From the NCBI GenBank assembly GCA_027451285.1, contig DAIDJP010000013.1, positions 1-64,000 of the forward strand: 64,000 nucleotides of DNA. Direction: 5' to 3'. The position numbers were made by a program, and so were the translations under genes. The stretch comes from Acidimicrobiaceae bacterium (lineage in GTDB: Bacteria; Actinomycetota; Acidimicrobiia; Acidimicrobiales; RAAP-2). This document shows, piece by piece, positions 22,012 through 31,890 of the stretch; position 1 is the stretch's first letter, and every line of letters begins with the position of its first letter. A model generated the notes under the pieces. It made no database searches. It saw only the letters and a list, made by a program, of their open reading frames with translations, and was not told where the DNA came from.

Positions 22012-23346
22012 CTATTTTCCCGTCTTGATCAGGTGGGCCTCTCCGACGCGACCAAAGCGCGGATAGTCGTTGCGCCACCGAGAAGCCGCCAGGGCTCTGG
22101 GCGCGTCCTCGAGGTCGCGCACCAGGCGAATGGCCTTGGCGGCCACCAGATCGGCGCAGTCGGCCGCGAGTTTGCCGCTGGGGTGATCGTGCGAGTCGGT
22201 GACCTGCCCGTCGCTCACCCAGACGACCGGCTCGCCTCGGCGCGCGAGTGAGAGAGCCCACTCGAGGACCGGGCCGTCGACGCCGTTTCCCACGTTGCCC
22301 GCGGGAACCTCCGTGGCCACCGCTCCGGCGGTCGCGAGGATCCACGCGTTCGGCGTCGCTCCGAGGTCCCCGGGCCGGTGGCTGTAGCCCACCACGACGC
22401 AGCGCGGCGAGCGGCGCACCAGGGCAGAGAGCGCGTCCGCGTTAATATCCATCGAGCCCGACTGGTCGACGACCACCACACCGCCGAGGGACCGCGCGCG
22501 GCGAACGAAGGCCCGTCGATGAGGATCGGTGAGCAGACGCTGCGGGCACGCGAGCACCGTGCCGGTGGTCGCGAGTCGGCGCGAGCGCGGCCCCGCGACG
22601 CGAGCGGCCATCACCAGGTCGCTCGGCGCGACCACCAACTCGGCGAAGCGCCCGGTCGGAGCGCGCCGCCCACCCGGCTCCAGCGAACGGCGAAACGCGC
22701 GCACGGCGTCAGCGCCCACCGGCGGCCGTGCCGACATCGCCTGGCTGAGCATTCGCGCGAGGGGCACGGTCACACGCGCGTAGCCCGCCGGCGCTCCCGA
22801 CTCCTCGAGCGCGGTGGCCCCGAGCGCGGCGTTGGAGAGATCCGCCACCGCACCGAGGGCCCACTTCCTCACCGCCCGAAGGCCCGCCATCCACTCCGGA
22901 CGCGTTCGGCGGATCCCCGCGAGGTAGTCACGCTCTCCCCCGGTGCCAAGCACCGCCAGAAGAAAGCAGACCGCCTGCTGCCAGTCGCCGTCGGTGGCCA
23001 GTCGGGACGCACCGAGTTTCTCGCTGCCGTCGCACAAGAGACCCATGTCGAAACCCACCCGCCCGACCAAGGTGTTCACCCGAAACTCTTCTGCGCACTC
23101 GAGAGCCTGGGGGTCGACGTCACCCAACTCGGCGCAGTCGAGTGCGGCGGGCGAGACCCGGGCGTGCATCAGCTCGTGGGCGCGTACAACGCGCGCGACC
23201 TCGCTCGCCTCGAGGGGAACCTCGATCTCGCGCGTGGCGAGGTTGCAGCTGGCCCCGCCGCGCTGCGTCGTGCCCGCCCGGACCCGCCACGCGCCGACGT
23301 CGACGACGTCGGCGCGGCCCGTGACCAACTCGGGATAGACGCTCAC
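22012..23346 (-). CDS. zincin-like plus VWA-domain protein
   Basis: This 444-aa protein combines an HExxH-like motif near the N-terminus (HELMH at residues 57-61, followed by acidic ECAEEFRVN) with a C-terminal VWA domain. The VWA domain has a complete metal-ion adhesion site, DQSGSM (D294, S296, S298), and a later VSDGQVTD segment. It overlaps the MoxR-type ATPase gene by 4 bp. MoxR/VWA pairs often act as metal-insertion or protein-remodelling chaperones. The N-terminus resembles the putative-metallopeptidase domain seen in some VWA proteins. No membrane helix is present. The client is unknown, and no cofactor-containing enzyme is adjacent. Confidence 0.7.
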   Translation of the reverse strand: MSVYPELVTGRADVVDVGAWRVRAGTTQRGGASCNLATREIEVPLEASEVARVVRAHELMHARVSPAALDCAELGDVDPQALECAEEFRVNTLVGRVGFDMGLLCDGSEKLGASRLATDGDWQQAVCFLLAVLGTGGERDYLAGIRRTRPEWMAGLRAVRKWALGAVADLSNAALGATALEESGAPAGYARVTVPLARMLSQAMSARPPVGADAVRAFRRSLEPGGRRAPTGRFAELVVAPSDLVMAARVAGPRSRRLATTGTVLACPQRLLTDPHRRAFVRRARSLGGVVVVDQSGSMDINADALSALVRRSPRCVVVGYSHRPGDLGATPNAWILATAGAVATEVPAGNVGNGVDGPVLEWALSLARRGEPVVWVSDGQVTDSHDHPSGKLAADCADLVAAKAIRLVRDLEDAPRALAASRWRNDYPRFGRVGEAHLIKTGK

Positions 23347-24062
23347 AGACCGCCCACCGCCAGCGCGTCAAGGATGCCGACGGCACGCGCGTCACCGAAG
23401 ACCAGGTCGGCGGCGCGCCGGTCGCCGTGGTGGCGCCTCAGCTGGTCGAACGCGTAGAAGCTGCGCAGCGACACCCGGCGCGCGGAATCGGCGAGGGACC
23501 CCGCGAGCGCCGGCCCGCGCAGGTCTGCGCTGAGCGACACCAGTGCATCCGGGTGCGGCCGATCGATTCGCAGGGCCACCGCGAAGCGGTCTCGCAGCGC
23601 CGGGGCTAGCTCGTCGAGGTCTTCGGCGTTGGTCGTCATCACGACCGAGAAGTCCGGTCCGGGCCGCCACCATTCCCCCGTCTCGGGGTGGCGCCAGCGC
23701 GCCGACTCGGGCGAATCGGTCACGGCCAGCAGCGTCGAGAGGGCGTCTCCCGAGGCTCGGTCGATCTCGTCGACGACGAGCCGTCCTCCACGCCCGCCGC
23801 GGGCGCGCCACGCACGCATCGCCGGACCCTCGTAGAAGTGCCAGCTGGCGCCGGCGGGCATCCAGGTCCCGGTCACGTCGCCGCTCGCCAGGTCCTCGGT
23901 GCACACGAGGCGTTCGGCTACGTCGACGACGCCCACGTGCAGCGCCGCGTACGTCTTGCCGGTGCCCGGCGGGCCGTAGAGCAACACGCGATCGATTCCG
24001 GCCGCGAACACGTCCGCGAGGTCGCGCCAGCAGGCGCCGATCTGGTCGACTGATTGATCCAT
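23343..24062 (-). CDS. MoxR-type AAA+ ATPase
   Basis: From the ATG at 24062, behind an AGGAGAG site, the product is 239 aa. Walker A is GPPGTGKT (residues 30-37), Walker B is LVVDEID (D99, E100), sensor 1 is VMTTNAED and an arginine-rich LRDRF follows, all typical of AAA+ proteins of the MoxR/CbbQ type. These act with a VWA partner to remodel or activate target enzymes. The partner gene overlaps by 4 bp downstream. The C-terminal lid is short. Confidence 0.85.
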   Translation of the reverse strand: MDQSVDQIGACWRDLADVFAAGIDRVLLYGPPGTGKTYAALHVGVVDVAERLVCTEDLASGDVTGTWMPAGASWHFYEGPAMRAWRARGGRGGRLVVDEIDRASGDALSTLLAVTDSPESARWRHPETGEWWRPGPDFSVVMTTNAEDLDELAPALRDRFAVALRIDRPHPDALVSLSADLRGPALAGSLADSARRVSLRSFYAFDQLRRHHGDRRAADLVFGDARAVGILDALAVGGL

Positions 24063-24121
24063 CGTCTCTCTCTCCTTTGAACGGCGCCACAACTGTCGCC
24101 GTCGATGAAGAGATGGATCAG

Positions 24122-24559
24122 CTATTCCTCGGGCTCGTCGTGAGCGAGGCGTTCGAGGACCGGCAGGGCCGCTTCGATCAACGTGCGCTCGCGCGCCGTC
24201 AGCTGGGCGAGGTTGGCGCTGAGGCCCGCGGTGCGCTCGTGTCGCAGTTCATCGAGCGTCTCCTGACCCTGGGCGGTGAGACCGACCAGGCTGGCTCGTC
24301 GGTCCGCGACGTCGTCGCGGCGCTGGACCAGGCCGAGGTCCTCGAGCGAGGCGACGACGCGGGTGGCGGCCGGCGCGCCGATCGATTCGAGCGTGGCGAG
24401 CTGGCTGAGGCGCACTGGCCCGTGAACCTTGATCGAGGCCAGGGCCGAGATTTGCGTCGGCGTCAGGCCGGCCGCGCCGTGCTGGCGGATGGCGCGCATC
24501 AGTCGCGAGACCGCGACCTGGAGCCGCGTGGCCAGGGCGGCCTCCCACTCCTCGCTCAT
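24122..24559 (-). CDS. MarR-family transcriptional regulator
   Basis: This 145-aa protein has the MarR winged helix: LTPTQISALASI leads to LSQLATLESIGAPAATRVVASLEDLGLV, with the wing at RRDDVADRRASLVGLT. Such dimers usually repress efflux or catabolic genes and let go on binding a small aromatic ligand. Its ATG overlaps the stop of the upstream MFS exporter gene, so both are made from one transcript. The palindrome in front of the exporter gene is its probable operator, giving autoregulation. Confidence 0.9.
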   Translation of the reverse strand: MSEEWEAALATRLQVAVSRLMRAIRQHGAAGLTPTQISALASIKVHGPVRLSQLATLESIGAPAATRVVASLEDLGLVQRRDDVADRRASLVGLTAQGQETLDELRHERTAGLSANLAQLTARERTLIEAALPVLERLAHDEPEE

Positions 24560-26328
24560 CAGCGCACCACGTCAGACTCGATGGCGATCTCGCCGGGCAC
24601 CGCGCCGGCGCCCAGGTTGATCTCGTCGAGCCGCTCGGTGACCTCGTGCTCGGAGTAGACGAAGCGGCTTCCGCGCAGTGCGGAGAAGATCGCCCCGATC
24701 ACTGACATGACGATGGCCAGGCCGAAGACGATCAGCAGACCGTGGTGGAAGGGCGACTCGATCAGGCTTGGAAAGAAGCTCTTGCCGGTCAGGACGTGCC
24801 ACTGCGCACCCGTCACGTGCGCGGCCGACTGGCTGCCCAGCAGCTGGCCGAGCGGGTTGAAGCCGAGGAAGGAGGAGAAGAGGCTGCCCACGGCGGGCAT
24901 GTTGGCGATGGAGTGCGCGAGGCCCGGCGCCACCCCGTGGCTGGTGAGTCCCCGATACATCGACGCCGGCAGGGTGCTGGTGAGACCCACGATCATCAGA
25001 GAGAAGAAGACTCCGATCGAGAGCACCATGCCCGAGTTCATGAAGGCGGCCTGAATGCCGGCCGCGCTGCCGCGCTGGTCGGCGGGCACCGCGTTCATGA
25101 TCGCGGTGGTGTTGGGCGCCGAGAACATGCCACCGCCCAGTCCGTTAGCCGCCACCAGAACGGCGAACACCCAGTAGGAGAAGTTCGTCGGCACGAGCAA
25201 GAGCCCGGCGAAGGACGCACCGAAGATCACCAGGCCGAGCGTGGAGAGGATGCGCGCCCCGTGGCGATCCGACAGGTACCCCGAGACGGGACCCGCGACG
25301 AGGAATCCCAACGTGAGCGGCAAGAGGTAGATGCCGGCCCACAGCGGCGTGGCGCTGTAGGCGTAGCCGTGCAGGGGCAACCACAGGCCCTGGAGCCAGA
25401 TGATCAGCATGAACTGCAGGCCACCGCGGGCGATCGCCGTGAGCAGTCCCGCGATCGAGCCCGTCGCGAAGGCTCGCACCGTGAAGAGGTGCAGGTTGAA
25501 CATCGGTGATTCCACGCGCGTCTCGATGACGAGGAAGGCGACGAGAAGAACCACTCCAACGGCGAAGAGGGTCAGCACTCGCGGTGATCCCCAACCCATG
25601 GCCGAAGTGCCGTAGGGCTGGATCCCGTAGACGATGGCGCCCAAGAGCGAGGTGAGTCCGACCGCGAAGGTCGCGTTGCCCCACCAGTCGATGCGCGCCG
25701 CGGCGCGGACGCCGTTGTCGCGCAGGCTGTGATAGCTCCAGAAGGTGCCGAGCAGACCGAAGGGCACCGAGACCCAAAAGACCAGTCGCCAGTCACCGAT
25801 CGACAGCAGTCCACCGAGGATCAGACCGATGAAGGATCCACCGATGGCCGCCACCTGGTTGATCCCCATCGCGAGGCCGCGCTGCTCCGGGGGGAACGCG
25901 TCGACGAGGATCGCGCTCGAGTTGGCGAACAGCATCGCCCCACCAACACCCTGGACCAGGCGGATCAGCACCAGCCAGAGAGCGCCCGCTCCGCCCCGGA
26001 ACGGGTCCAGGGCCAGCGCGATCGAGGCGACCGAGAACACGGCGAATCCGACGTTGAAGATGCGCACCCGACCCATGATGTCGCCGAGGCGGCCGAGGCT
26101 GATCACCAGCACCGCGGTCACCAGCAGGTAACCCTGGAGGAGCCACAGCAGGTAGCCCACGTTGCCCGGCGAGAGCGGATTGATGCCGATGCCCTTGAAG
26201 ATCGCCGGCAACGAGATCAAGATGATCGAGGAGTTGATGGTCGCCATGAAGATGCCGAGCGTCGTGTTGGTCAGGGCGATCCATTTGTAGCGATCGGCGT
26301 GCGACTCACGCAGTGACCCCAGGGCCAT
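24559..26328 (-). CDS. MFS drug exporter, DHA2 (14-helix EmrB/QacA) type
   Basis: The 589-aa product has about 14 hydrophobic helices. The first is followed by the acidic-loop motif [16 protein letters not shown] (motif A), and [15 protein letters not shown] resembles motif B. Helix 5 has the motif C-like region [13 protein letters not shown]. The substrate cannot be named but should be a lipophilic or cationic toxic compound exchanged for protons. A TTAGGAG ribosome site precedes the ATG. It is translationally coupled to the downstream MarR gene. Confidence 0.9.
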   Translation of the reverse strand: MALGSLRESHADRYKWIALTNTTLGIFMATINSSIILISLPAIFKGIGINPLSPGNVGYLLWLLQGYLLVTAVLVISLGRLGDIMGRVRIFNVGFAVFSVASIALALDPFRGGAGALWLVLIRLVQGVGGAMLFANSSAILVDAFPPEQRGLAMGINQVAAIGGSFIGLILGGLLSIGDWRLVFWVSVPFGLLGTFWSYHSLRDNGVRAAARIDWWGNATFAVGLTSLLGAIVYGIQPYGTSAMGWGSPRVLTLFAVGVVLLVAFLVIETRVESPMFNLHLFTVRAFATGSIAGLLTAIARGGLQFMLIIWLQGLWLPLHGYAYSATPLWAGIYLLPLTLGFLVAGPVSGYLSDRHGARILSTLGLVIFGASFAGLLLVPTNFSYWVFAVLVAANGLGGGMFSAPNTTAIMNAVPADQRGSAAGIQAAFMNSGMVLSIGVFFSLMIVGLTSTLPASMYRGLTSHGVAPGLAHSIANMPAVGSLFSSFLGFNPLGQLLGSQSAAHVTGAQWHVLTGKSFFPSLIESPFHHGLLIVFGLAIVMSVIGAIFSALRGSRFVYSEHEVTERLDEINLGAGAVPGEIAIESDVVR

Positions 26329-26341
26329 GTCGTCTCCTAAT

Positions 26342-26365
26342 TAGTTGCTTGTGTGCAAGCAACTA
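26342..26365. promoter_or_regulatory. palindromic MarR-type operator
   Basis: Perfect 10-bp inverted arms, TAGTTGCTTG (26342-26351) and CAAGCAACTA (26356-26365), flank four bases (TGTG). The site lies 13 bases upstream of the MFS exporter start, where a MarR repressor encoded by the same operon would be expected to bind. Confidence 0.8.
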
Positions 26366-26384
26366 TAACGGCGACCGGTACCGT

Positions 26385-26564
26385 CTATGACCCACTCGCG
26401 AAAGTGCAGCGCACGTCCGAGTACGAGCAGAAGACGCAGCAGTCACCCGCGAGTGGCGTGATCCTCTCGCCGCATCCAGGACAGTCGTAGGCCCACTGGC
26501 ATGCGTCCAGTGGCGGCTCAGCTTCGTGCGCGCTGGCGCACCGTGGACACGTGAGCGTGGCCAC
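26385..26564 (-). CDS. GDCCVxC-family small cysteine-rich protein
   Basis: This 59-aa gene begins at GTG 26564, 9 bases after the livF stop, with GAGGTG as a possible ribosome site overlapping livF. The protein has two CxxC pairs (CPRC and CPGC) and the diagnostic GDCCVFCSY motif followed by a final cysteine, ten cysteines in all. I recognise this as the GDCCVxC family, listed in databases as a (seleno)protein family; here every position is cysteine, not selenocysteine. It probably binds a metal such as zinc, mercury or an iron-sulfur centre (inference). Being the last gene of the liv operon, it is likely cotranscribed with it. Confidence 0.8.
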   Translation of the reverse strand: MATLTCPRCASAHEAEPPLDACQWAYDCPGCGERITPLAGDCCVFCSYSDVRCTFASGS

Positions 26565-26572
26565 GGGGGTGC

Positions 26573-27280
26573 CTACACCTCTTCTCCGAGGTAGACCGCG
26601 CGCACGCGCTCGTCGATGAGCAAGTTCGCCGCGGTGTCGCCAAAGACGATGCGCCCGTTCTCCATAACGTAGCCCCGGTCGGCCAGGCGTAGCGCCTGGG
26701 CCGCGTTCTGCTCGACCAGGAAGACGGTCGTTCCCGAGTCGCGAATCTCGCCGATGATGCGAAAGATGGTCTCAGCGATCATGGGGGCCAGGCCCATCGA
26801 GGGCTCGTCGAGGAGGAGCAGTCGCGGCCGGCCCATCAGGGCGCGCGCGATTGCGAGCATCTGCTGCTCGCCGCCCGAGAGGTTTCCGCCCATCTGCTTA
26901 CGGCGATCCTTCAGAATCGGGAACGTCTCGTACATCTTTTCCATGTCCTCGGCGATGGGTCCCCGGCGGCCGAAGGCGCCCATCTCGAGGTTCTCCTCCA
27001 CCGTCATCTGAGGAAAGATTCGTCGGCCCTCGGGAACGTGGCTGATTCCCAGCCCGGTGAACTGATGCGCTTTGGTCAAGGTGACGTCATTTCCCTCGAA
27101 GACGATAGAACCCTCGGTGGGCGCGTGCAGTCCCGACAGCATGCGCAATGTCGTTGTCTTTCCGGCGCCGTTAGCGCCGAGCAGAGTCACGATCTCACCC
27201 GCCTCGACGTTGAAGCTAATCCCGTGCAGCGCGGTAATCGAGCCGTAGCGCACGACGGCGTTGGTGACTTGCAGCATCAC
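26573..27280 (-). CDS. livF: branched-chain amino acid ABC transporter ATPase LivF
   Basis: This 235-aa ABC ATPase has Walker A GANGAGKTT, signature NLSGGEQQML, Walker B LLLLDEPSMGL and the H-loop replacement region VFLVEQN. The SMGLAP segment and size are typical of LivF. It powers uptake of branched-chain amino acids or related compounds with LivG. It starts at GTG 27280 (an ATG follows immediately) inside the livG stop. Confidence 0.92.
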   Translation of the reverse strand: MMLQVTNAVVRYGSITALHGISFNVEAGEIVTLLGANGAGKTTTLRMLSGLHAPTEGSIVFEGNDVTLTKAHQFTGLGISHVPEGRRIFPQMTVEENLEMGAFGRRGPIAEDMEKMYETFPILKDRRKQMGGNLSGGEQQMLAIARALMGRPRLLLLDEPSMGLAPMIAETIFRIIGEIRDSGTTVFLVEQNAAQALRLADRGYVMENGRIVFGDTAANLLIDERVRAVYLGEEV

Positions 27281-28080
27281 TTGCCCTCTGTTGTAGTCGT
27301 CGAGCCCAGGTAGGCCTCGATGACGGCGTCATTAGACCGGATCTCCTCCGGCGTGCCCTGGGCGATGACGCTGCCGAAGTTGAGCACGTACAGGCGCTCG
27401 GCGAGTGACATGACGAGCTTCATGTCGTGTTCGATCAGGAGGATGGAAACCCCCATCACGTCTCGTACCTTGCGAATCAACTCGGTCAGTTCGAGCTTCT
27501 CCGTCGGGTTCGTGCCCGCCGCGGGCTCGTCAAGCAACAAGACCTGCGGGCCCGTGGCGAGTCCGCGCGCGATCTCGAGACGCCGCCGATCACCGTAGGA
27601 CAGCGACGATGAGATCACGTTGGCCTTGTCGCGAAGGCCGACGAAGTCCAACAACTCAATAGTTCGCGCGTCGGAGTCGTGCTCACCTCGACGGGTGCGC
27701 GGGCCCCGCAGCATCGCGCCAAGGATTCCGATCCCCTTGTGCGACTCGGCGCCGATCTTTATGTTCTCGAACGTCGTCAGGGCGCTAAACATCCTCGACG
27801 CCTGAAAGGTACGGGCGACGCCCATGGCGCTCACCCGGTGGGCCTTGCGCCCTATCACCGACACGGTCTTGCCGTGGCCGTCCGACAACAGGATCTGGCC
27901 CTCTTGAGGCTGATAAACGCCGGTCAAGGAGTTGAACAGGGATGTCTTTCCCGCCCCGTTGGGACCGATCACCGCCAGGATCTCACCTCGGCGCATCTCC
28001 AAGCTGACGTCGTTCAATGAGACCACGCCACCGAATCTCAAGGTGACGTTCTTGACGCTGAAGATGAGGTCGTCACTCAC
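27277..28080 (-). CDS. livG: branched-chain amino acid ABC transporter ATPase LivG
   Basis: This 267-aa ABC ATPase has Walker [11 protein letters not shown], signature [13 protein letters not shown], Walker [10 protein letters not shown] and switch histidine LIEHDM. The [10 protein letters not shown] signature and an inserted segment after [10 protein letters not shown] are typical of LivG. It starts at GTG overlapping the livM stop by 4 bp. Confidence 0.93.
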   Translation of the reverse strand: MSDDLIFSVKNVTLRFGGVVSLNDVSLEMRRGEILAVIGPNGAGKTSLFNSLTGVYQPQEGQILLSDGHGKTVSVIGRKAHRVSAMGVARTFQASRMFSALTTFENIKIGAESHKGIGILGAMLRGPRTRRGEHDSDARTIELLDFVGLRDKANVISSSLSYGDRRRLEIARGLATGPQVLLLDEPAAGTNPTEKLELTELIRKVRDVMGVSILLIEHDMKLVMSLAERLYVLNFGSVIAQGTPEEIRSNDAVIEAYLGSTTTTEGK

Positions 28081-29420
28081 GGAGTGTCTCCCGTCAAGAC
28101 TTCGTCCATGTGCCCCTCGCCCGCTTCGGCGAGCCCGATCTCACGGCGTCGCCGCTTCGACGGCAACAAGCCAGAGGGCCGGAAGATCATCATGACGATC
28201 AACAGCGCTCCGAGGTAGATGTAGAGATCCTGCGGTTGGTAGCCGGCCGGTGGAGTGTGGATGAGGTACATCGACACCGTCTGGATGACGATGGCGCCCA
28301 ACACAGCCCCCGAGATCGACCCCATGCCTCCGAAGATGACCAGGACCAGGATGTTGATGGAGAAATAGAGGGTGAACACGGAGGGGTTCACAAAATTGGT
28401 CTGCGCCGCAGTCACCACGCCGGCGAAACCCGCGCTCGCCGCCCCGATGGCGAAGGCCATCACCTTAAACTTCAACGGATTGATGCCGAGGGACTCTGCG
28501 GCAACCTCGTCTTCACGGATCGCCGTCCACGCGCGCCCGATGCGCGAGTGCTCCAACAGTGAAAAGGCGATGACGAAGAGAACGACGAAGGCGAGTGTCA
28601 GGTAGTAGTAGGGCACGGGCGCGAGTCCCCACACGTACTTGATCGAAGCCAGGTGTATCGAAAAGTGTGGAATTTGGCCGGTGCCCGCGGAACCACCCGT
28701 GATGCCATTGAGGTTGTTCGCGAACAGAAAGATGATTTCACCGAAGCCCAGCGTGACGATCGCGAGGTAGTCACCGCGCAATCGCAACGTCGGCGTGCCA
28801 AGTAGCACGCCAGCGAGCATCGCGAGTGCAATGGCGATGGGGATGGCGAAGAAGGGGTTGAGGTGCACGCCGAACAACGGCGGCAGTGGCAACGCCCCCG
28901 TCACCCAGGCCGTGGCGTAGGCGCCGACGGCGTAGAACGCCACGAACCCGAGGTCGAGCAGCCCGGCGAAGCCCACGACCACGTTGAGCCCGAGCGCCAA
29001 GAGGACGTAGACGGCAATCTGCTCAACCATTGCGGTCTGCCAGAACGGGTCCGACACAAAGTGGGGCAACAGGGCAGCCACCACGACGAGGACCACGGCG
29101 GCCGACCATCGAATGGTTCCGCGCTGGGCAATGTTGCGCGGCCGGGCCAACACAACGGATGCCGCGTTTCGAATCTGGCGGCCTCGGTGCAACCACAGGC
29201 TCCACACGCCGTATAGCACCAGCGCGTACACCAAAAACACACTCCAGCGAGGTGACGCAAAGAGTCCGAAAAACGAGACCTTCTCAGCGAACGAGCCCGA
29301 GACCCCGGCCATGGGTGCGGCGTTGCTTCCCGGCGGACCCGTCACGAGCTCGACCGCGGCCATCACCGACACGCTCGACGCGAGGCGAACAACGCTGGGC
29401 CGACGCCACCACCTTGACAT
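28077..29420 (-). CDS. livM: branched-chain amino acid ABC transporter permease LivM
   Basis: This 447-aa permease has about ten hydrophobic segments. An N-terminal extension of about 115 residues with two helices precedes the LivM core, which contains [33 protein letters not shown] and [16 protein letters not shown]. With LivH it forms the membrane channel. Its ATG overlaps the livH stop. Confidence 0.92.
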   Translation of the reverse strand: MSRWWRRPSVVRLASSVSVMAAVELVTGPPGSNAAPMAGVSGSFAEKVSFFGLFASPRWSVFLVYALVLYGVWSLWLHRGRQIRNAASVVLARPRNIAQRGTIRWSAAVVLVVVAALLPHFVSDPFWQTAMVEQIAVYVLLALGLNVVVGFAGLLDLGFVAFYAVGAYATAWVTGALPLPPLFGVHLNPFFAIPIAIALAMLAGVLLGTPTLRLRGDYLAIVTLGFGEIIFLFANNLNGITGGSAGTGQIPHFSIHLASIKYVWGLAPVPYYYLTLAFVVLFVIAFSLLEHSRIGRAWTAIREDEVAAESLGINPLKFKVMAFAIGAASAGFAGVVTAAQTNFVNPSVFTLYFSINILVLVIFGGMGSISGAVLGAIVIQTVSMYLIHTPPAGYQPQDLYIYLGALLIVMMIFRPSGLLPSKRRRREIGLAEAGEGHMDEVLTGDTP

Positions 29421-30373
29421 CAGGCGGACCTCCCCAGTCGCTCACCCAAGATCCCCGTCGGGCGGAACAGGAGCACCAGCACAAGCACGGTGAACGCCGC
29501 GACGTCGATGTAGGAGCCCTGAACGAATGCCACAGAAAGGCTCTCGACGACGCCCAGGAGCAGACCGCCGAGCACCGCACCACGAATGTTTCCGATGCCG
29601 CCGAGAACCGCCGCGGTGAAGGCTTTCAACGCGGGGGTGAATCCCATGGTGTAGATCACGCCACTGGTGATTCCGTACAGGAAGGCCGCGGCGCCGCCAA
29701 GGGCGCCGCCGATGAGGAACGTCACCACGATCGTTCGGTCAATGTTGACGCCCATGAGCGACGCGGTCTCTGCGTCCTGAGCGACGGCACGAACACTTCG
29801 ACCCAGCTTCGATTTGGCCACGACGCGATCGAGGGTGATCAGCATGATCACGCCGGCGATCGCCACGACGACGTAGTACATCTGCACTCCCGCGCCGAAG
29901 ATCGTGAACACCGGATGATTCACGAAGATGGTGGGATAGGCGTAGAGATAACGGCCGAATTCCTTGCCCGCCAAGTTGAAAAGGAAGTACGAGGCGCCGA
30001 TCGCGCTGATCAGATAGGCCAGGGCGGGCGCCTTTCTGCGTCGCAGAGGTCGATAGGCCACTCGCTCGACGAGCACCGCCACGAGCGCACCGGCGGCCCC
30101 GCCCGACACGACTCCCAGGCCAATGAGCAAGATCGATTCGAGCCCGCTGGGCTGGGACGTACCGATCACGGCGCGGATAACGAAATAGCTCGCGAATCCC
30201 CCCGACATGAAGATCTCAGAGTGCGCGAAGTTAATGAGTCGCAGCACTCCGTAGACGAGGGTGTAGCCAATAGCGACCATCGCGTAGATGAAACCTGACG
30301 CGAGTCCGCCAACGAGCAACGGCCAGAACTCGAGACGCAACGTGTCGAAATGAGACGTGAAGTAATTGATCAT
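29420..30373 (-). CDS. livH: branched-chain amino acid ABC transporter permease LivH
   Basis: This 317-aa permease has about eight helices and the LivH landmarks GYTLVYGVLRLINFAHSE and VLGGIGNIRGAVLGGLLLG. It pairs with LivM. It begins 109 bases after the livK stop, with a strong hairpin between them that may lower its expression relative to the binding protein. Confidence 0.93.
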   Translation of the reverse strand: MINYFTSHFDTLRLEFWPLLVGGLASGFIYAMVAIGYTLVYGVLRLINFAHSEIFMSGGFASYFVIRAVIGTSQPSGLESILLIGLGVVSGGAAGALVAVLVERVAYRPLRRRKAPALAYLISAIGASYFLFNLAGKEFGRYLYAYPTIFVNHPVFTIFGAGVQMYYVVVAIAGVIMLITLDRVVAKSKLGRSVRAVAQDAETASLMGVNIDRTIVVTFLIGGALGGAAAFLYGITSGVIYTMGFTPALKAFTAAVLGGIGNIRGAVLGGLLLGVVESLSVAFVQGSYIDVAAFTVLVLVLLFRPTGILGERLGRSA

Positions 30374-30426
30374 GCCCGATGCTTCCCTCTGTTGCCCCTT
30401 CGGCCTCCGGACGACTGTAGATCACA

Positions 30427-30466
30427 ATGGCAGATGCCGGGAGCAAAAGCTCCCGGCATCTGCCAT
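30427..30466 (-). terminator. 18-bp perfect hairpin between livK and livH
   Basis: Arms 30427-30444 and 30449-30466 are perfectly complementary around a four-base loop, and the structure lies just after the livK stop. No T-run follows in the reverse direction, so it is more likely a partial terminator or an mRNA-stabilising hairpin that keeps the binding protein in excess over the permease. Confidence 0.8.
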
Positions 30467-30482
30467 GTTCACGATTTAGTGA

Positions 30483-31688
30483 TCAACTGTGGCCGACGGA
30501 AACGATCTGGCCATTCTGGACCTGCGAGAAGTCCACGATGGTCTTCGCGTTGAGGTCACCGTTTGACTGGAACGACAGCTTGCCGGTCACGCCGTGGTAC
30601 ACCAGCTTGTGCAGCGCGGTGATGATGGCGGGACGCAGCTTCGCAACCGAGATCTTGGCCTTGTAGACCTTCTTCAGGGCCGCGATAATCATGTTCGTCG
30701 CGTCGTAGGACTGCGCCGCGTAAGTCGCGTTGTTCGCGGGGAAGTGCGAGAGGGCACGGTAGGCCGTCGCGAGCTTGCCCGTGAGGTTGGCGCTTCCGCC
30801 ACCCGCCACGCTCAAGTACACGTTGTTGGCCGCCGACGCCGGCGACGTCCCGGTGATCAACGCGGGCGACAGGGAGCCGTCACCCGACATCACGACGCCC
30901 TTGTAACCGGCGCTGTTCAGCGCACCGAGCAGCAGGCCGAAGTCACAGTAGTAACCGCCGTAGAAGAGGCCCGTTGCACCGCTCGCCACGATCTGCGTCG
31001 CCGCAGCCGTGTACTCGCTCGCTGAGGCCGTGCCACCGCATGAACCCGACTCGGGGTAGGAGTTGGGGGTCACCGAAGCGCCAAGGGACTTCGCCTCTTG
31101 AGCAACCACCGCGGCCAGACCGGCGCCGTAGAACGAACCGTCGTCAATCACGTACAGGCTCTTGACGCTCTTGGTCTTCACCAGGAACTTCGCGTCCGCC
31201 GCACCCTGAACGTCGTCACCGGCGACAACGCGCATGAAGTTGTTGTTCTTCTTGCCGGTCGCAAGTGCCGCGGCCGTGGCCGAAGGACTCACCGTCGCAA
31301 TGTGGGCAGCCGAGTAGTAGGGCTCAGCTGCGCGCGTCGCGCCCGAGAACGCCGGTCCCACGATCGCGACCAGCGTCTTATTGTGGACCGCAGAACTGGC
31401 CTGCGCCGGGGACAACGTCGGAGAACCCTGGTCGTCGTAGCTCGCGAGCTTCAAGTTGAACGGGAGAGCGTGCGTCTTGTTCGCGTTGTTGATGGCCAAC
31501 TGGACGGCAAAGACCATGTTCAGGCCCAGCTGGGCGTTCGAACCAGTCAACGGCCCTTCATATCCAATGGTGAACGTCGGCTTGGCCGCCGCTCCCGATG
31601 CTGACGCCAGGCCAATGGCCGGCACCGTCATCAGCAGCAGGGCGCTCGACGCAACCCCCGCCACCGTCTTACTCAAACGAAGCTTCAC
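30483..31688 (-). CDS. livK: branched-chain amino acid ABC transporter binding protein
   Basis: This 401-aa protein has a signal peptide (about 1-36; no lipobox cysteine) and a type 1 periplasmic-binding fold: TFTIGYEGPLTGSNAQLG near the start, VAIVGPAFSGATRAAEPYY with YYSAAHIATVSPSATA, and AAQSYDATNMIIAALKK. It delivers ligand to LivHMGF. It starts at GTG 31688 behind AGGAGG. The ligand could be leucine, isoleucine, valine or an amide-type compound. Confidence 0.9.
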   Translation of the reverse strand: MKLRLSKTVAGVASSALLLMTVPAIGLASASGAAAKPTFTIGYEGPLTGSNAQLGLNMVFAVQLAINNANKTHALPFNLKLASYDDQGSPTLSPAQASSAVHNKTLVAIVGPAFSGATRAAEPYYSAAHIATVSPSATAAALATGKKNNNFMRVVAGDDVQGAADAKFLVKTKSVKSLYVIDDGSFYGAGLAAVVAQEAKSLGASVTPNSYPESGSCGGTASASEYTAAATQIVASGATGLFYGGYYCDFGLLLGALNSAGYKGVVMSGDGSLSPALITGTSPASAANNVYLSVAGGGSANLTGKLATAYRALSHFPANNATYAAQSYDATNMIIAALKKVYKAKISVAKLRPAIITALHKLVYHGVTGKLSFQSNGDLNAKTIVDFSQVQNGQIVSVGHS

Positions 31689-31890
31689 TTCGTCCTCCTC
31701 AACTGTTTAACTCACTCCCACGCCACGGTCACCCCCCGCGTCACCGCAGTGACACGACTACGTAATCCGCCGCGGAGAAAACTAGGCCACCATGGCCATC
31801 GGGAAAGAGTAGCAGTCACGACCCGAACGAAATTATTCAACAACGCCTTGAATTGCATGAATTGTGGATGACGGCGCGCCCTGCTCGAGG

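Noticed and set aside
26385-26564. selenocysteine use in the GDCCVxC protein
   Set aside because: No in-frame TGA is present; all motif positions are cysteine codons.
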